A stretch of DNA of 5,332 nucleotides from Candidatus Woesearchaeota archaeon. Its GTDB lineage: Archaea; Nanobdellota; Nanobdellia; Woesearchaeales; JAHWHD01. The position numbers and the translations under genes were made by a program. The notes under the pieces are model-generated. The model did not search any database and was not told the DNA's origin. It saw nothing but the letters and a program-made list of their open reading frames with translations. Location of the stretch: positions 1 through 5,332 of the forward strand of contig JAHWHD010000044.1 in the NCBI GenBank assembly GCA_019323525.1. The letters are read 5' to 3'. Shown here in pieces: positions 4,888 through 5,332 of this stretch (positions are counted from its first letter, which is position 1; each line of letters begins with the position of its first letter).

Positions 4888-5332
4888 GTGAAAGGAAACT
4901 CGCAGTTAGGGCAGCCTACATAAAAGTACGGCGCCTTGTCATAAGGCCAGTCAGCAGGTAGCTCGTCAATCGAAATCTCGATCCATCCTGAGAATACCTC
5001 GTCTTCTCCAGTAAGCTTGACAGGGGTGTCGTCTATAAAGAAGTCACCGGTTAAAGTACCTTCAACCTGTACTGTCTGACTTGTCGGTTTTGACTTAAAC
5101 ACGCCTTCCCAGTACTCGTCAGCGTTTTTTGGGTCAGGATGCGAGACCTGGCAACCTTCCTGGTGGTATGTTATAGTGAGAGGTACAGTTCCGGAAAAGC
5201 GATAACCGTCGATCACTCCGTTGATGCGTCCTTCAAAATCGCCCAATGAATGGCCTTTGTTGCCTTCTGCAGAGCCTGACAACCTGCCATCTATCTCGCC
5301 AGTCTCAAAGTTAAAGGTCATGTGGAAGTCAA
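4881..5332 (-). CDS. Glycine-repeat, beta-rich protein, 5'-partial
   Basis: The frame is open through the right window edge (Asp-Phe-His precede the first Met, at 5321), so that Met is probably internal and the N-terminus, including any signal peptide, is not visible. Numbering from that Met, 146 residues are seen. Glycines fall every fourth residue in two blocks, at 8, 12, 16, 20 and at 27, 31, 35, 39, giving two tandem 19-residue units with hydrophobic or small residues between the glycines. More beta-like strands follow (QVEGTLTGDFFI at 85-96, SGWIEISI at 111-118). The C-terminus has a Cys-Pro-Asn-Cys pair at 137-140 and one more Cys at 57, which could form a disulfide or bind metal. I recognise no family. 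It sits just before two lipoprotein genes, so an exported or surface location is likely but inferred. Confidence 0.8.
   Translation of the reverse strand, partial: DFHMTFNFETGEIDGRLSGSAEGNKGHSLGDFEGRINGVIDGYRFSGTVPLTITYHQEGCQVSHPDPKNADEYWEGVFKSKPTSQTVQVEGTLTGDFFIDDTPVKLTGEDEVFSGWIEISIDELPADWPYDKAPYFYVGCPNCEFPFTR

Overview
The window comes from an archaeon, possibly a DPANN-type lineage (the lineage call is inference). It carries an archaeal Nre DNA-repair protein with its N-terminal zinc finger and C-terminal PCNA-binding tail. Single genes are preceded by TTTATATA or TTTTAAAT boxes roughly 30 nt before the start codon, with no Shine-Dalgarno site. Downstream genes of an operon instead have GGTGA-type Shine-Dalgarno sites. 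The genome is very compact: neighbouring genes overlap at their stops or are separated by tens of bases, and no stretch over 300 bases lacks a gene.

Layout, left to right. (1) Positions 3-491 (+): 5'-truncated gene for a membrane site-2-protease-like M50 metalloprotease. (2) Positions 486-833 (-): a MazG-like nucleotide pyrophosphohydrolase that meets the protease gene tail to tail with a 6-base overlap. (3) Positions 834-924: a short divergent promoter region with two TATA-like boxes. (4) Positions 925-1137 (+; an alternative start is 886): a small DUF3795-type cysteine-rich protein. (5) Positions 1171-1890 (+): a 239-residue soluble protein I do not recognise, with its own TATA box 2 nt after the preceding stop. 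(6) Positions 1949-3166 (+): the Nre repair protein. (7) Positions 3163 to the window end (-): a three-gene cluster encoding two lipoproteins (365 and 204 residues) and a glycine-repeat, beta-rich protein whose N-terminus lies outside the window.

The left two thirds are single housekeeping-type genes: proteolysis, nucleotide-pool cleaning, DNA repair and two poorly known small proteins. I see no evidence that they act as one system. The right third is the least explained part. Three apparently exported proteins are translated from tightly linked genes (stop codon inside the next Shine-Dalgarno site, then a TGATG stop/start overlap). The last has a run of regularly spaced cysteine pairs and the first has a 19-residue tandem glycine repeat. 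They may form a cell-surface assembly, which is inference. I found no tRNA, rRNA, CRISPR array, mobile element or attachment site.
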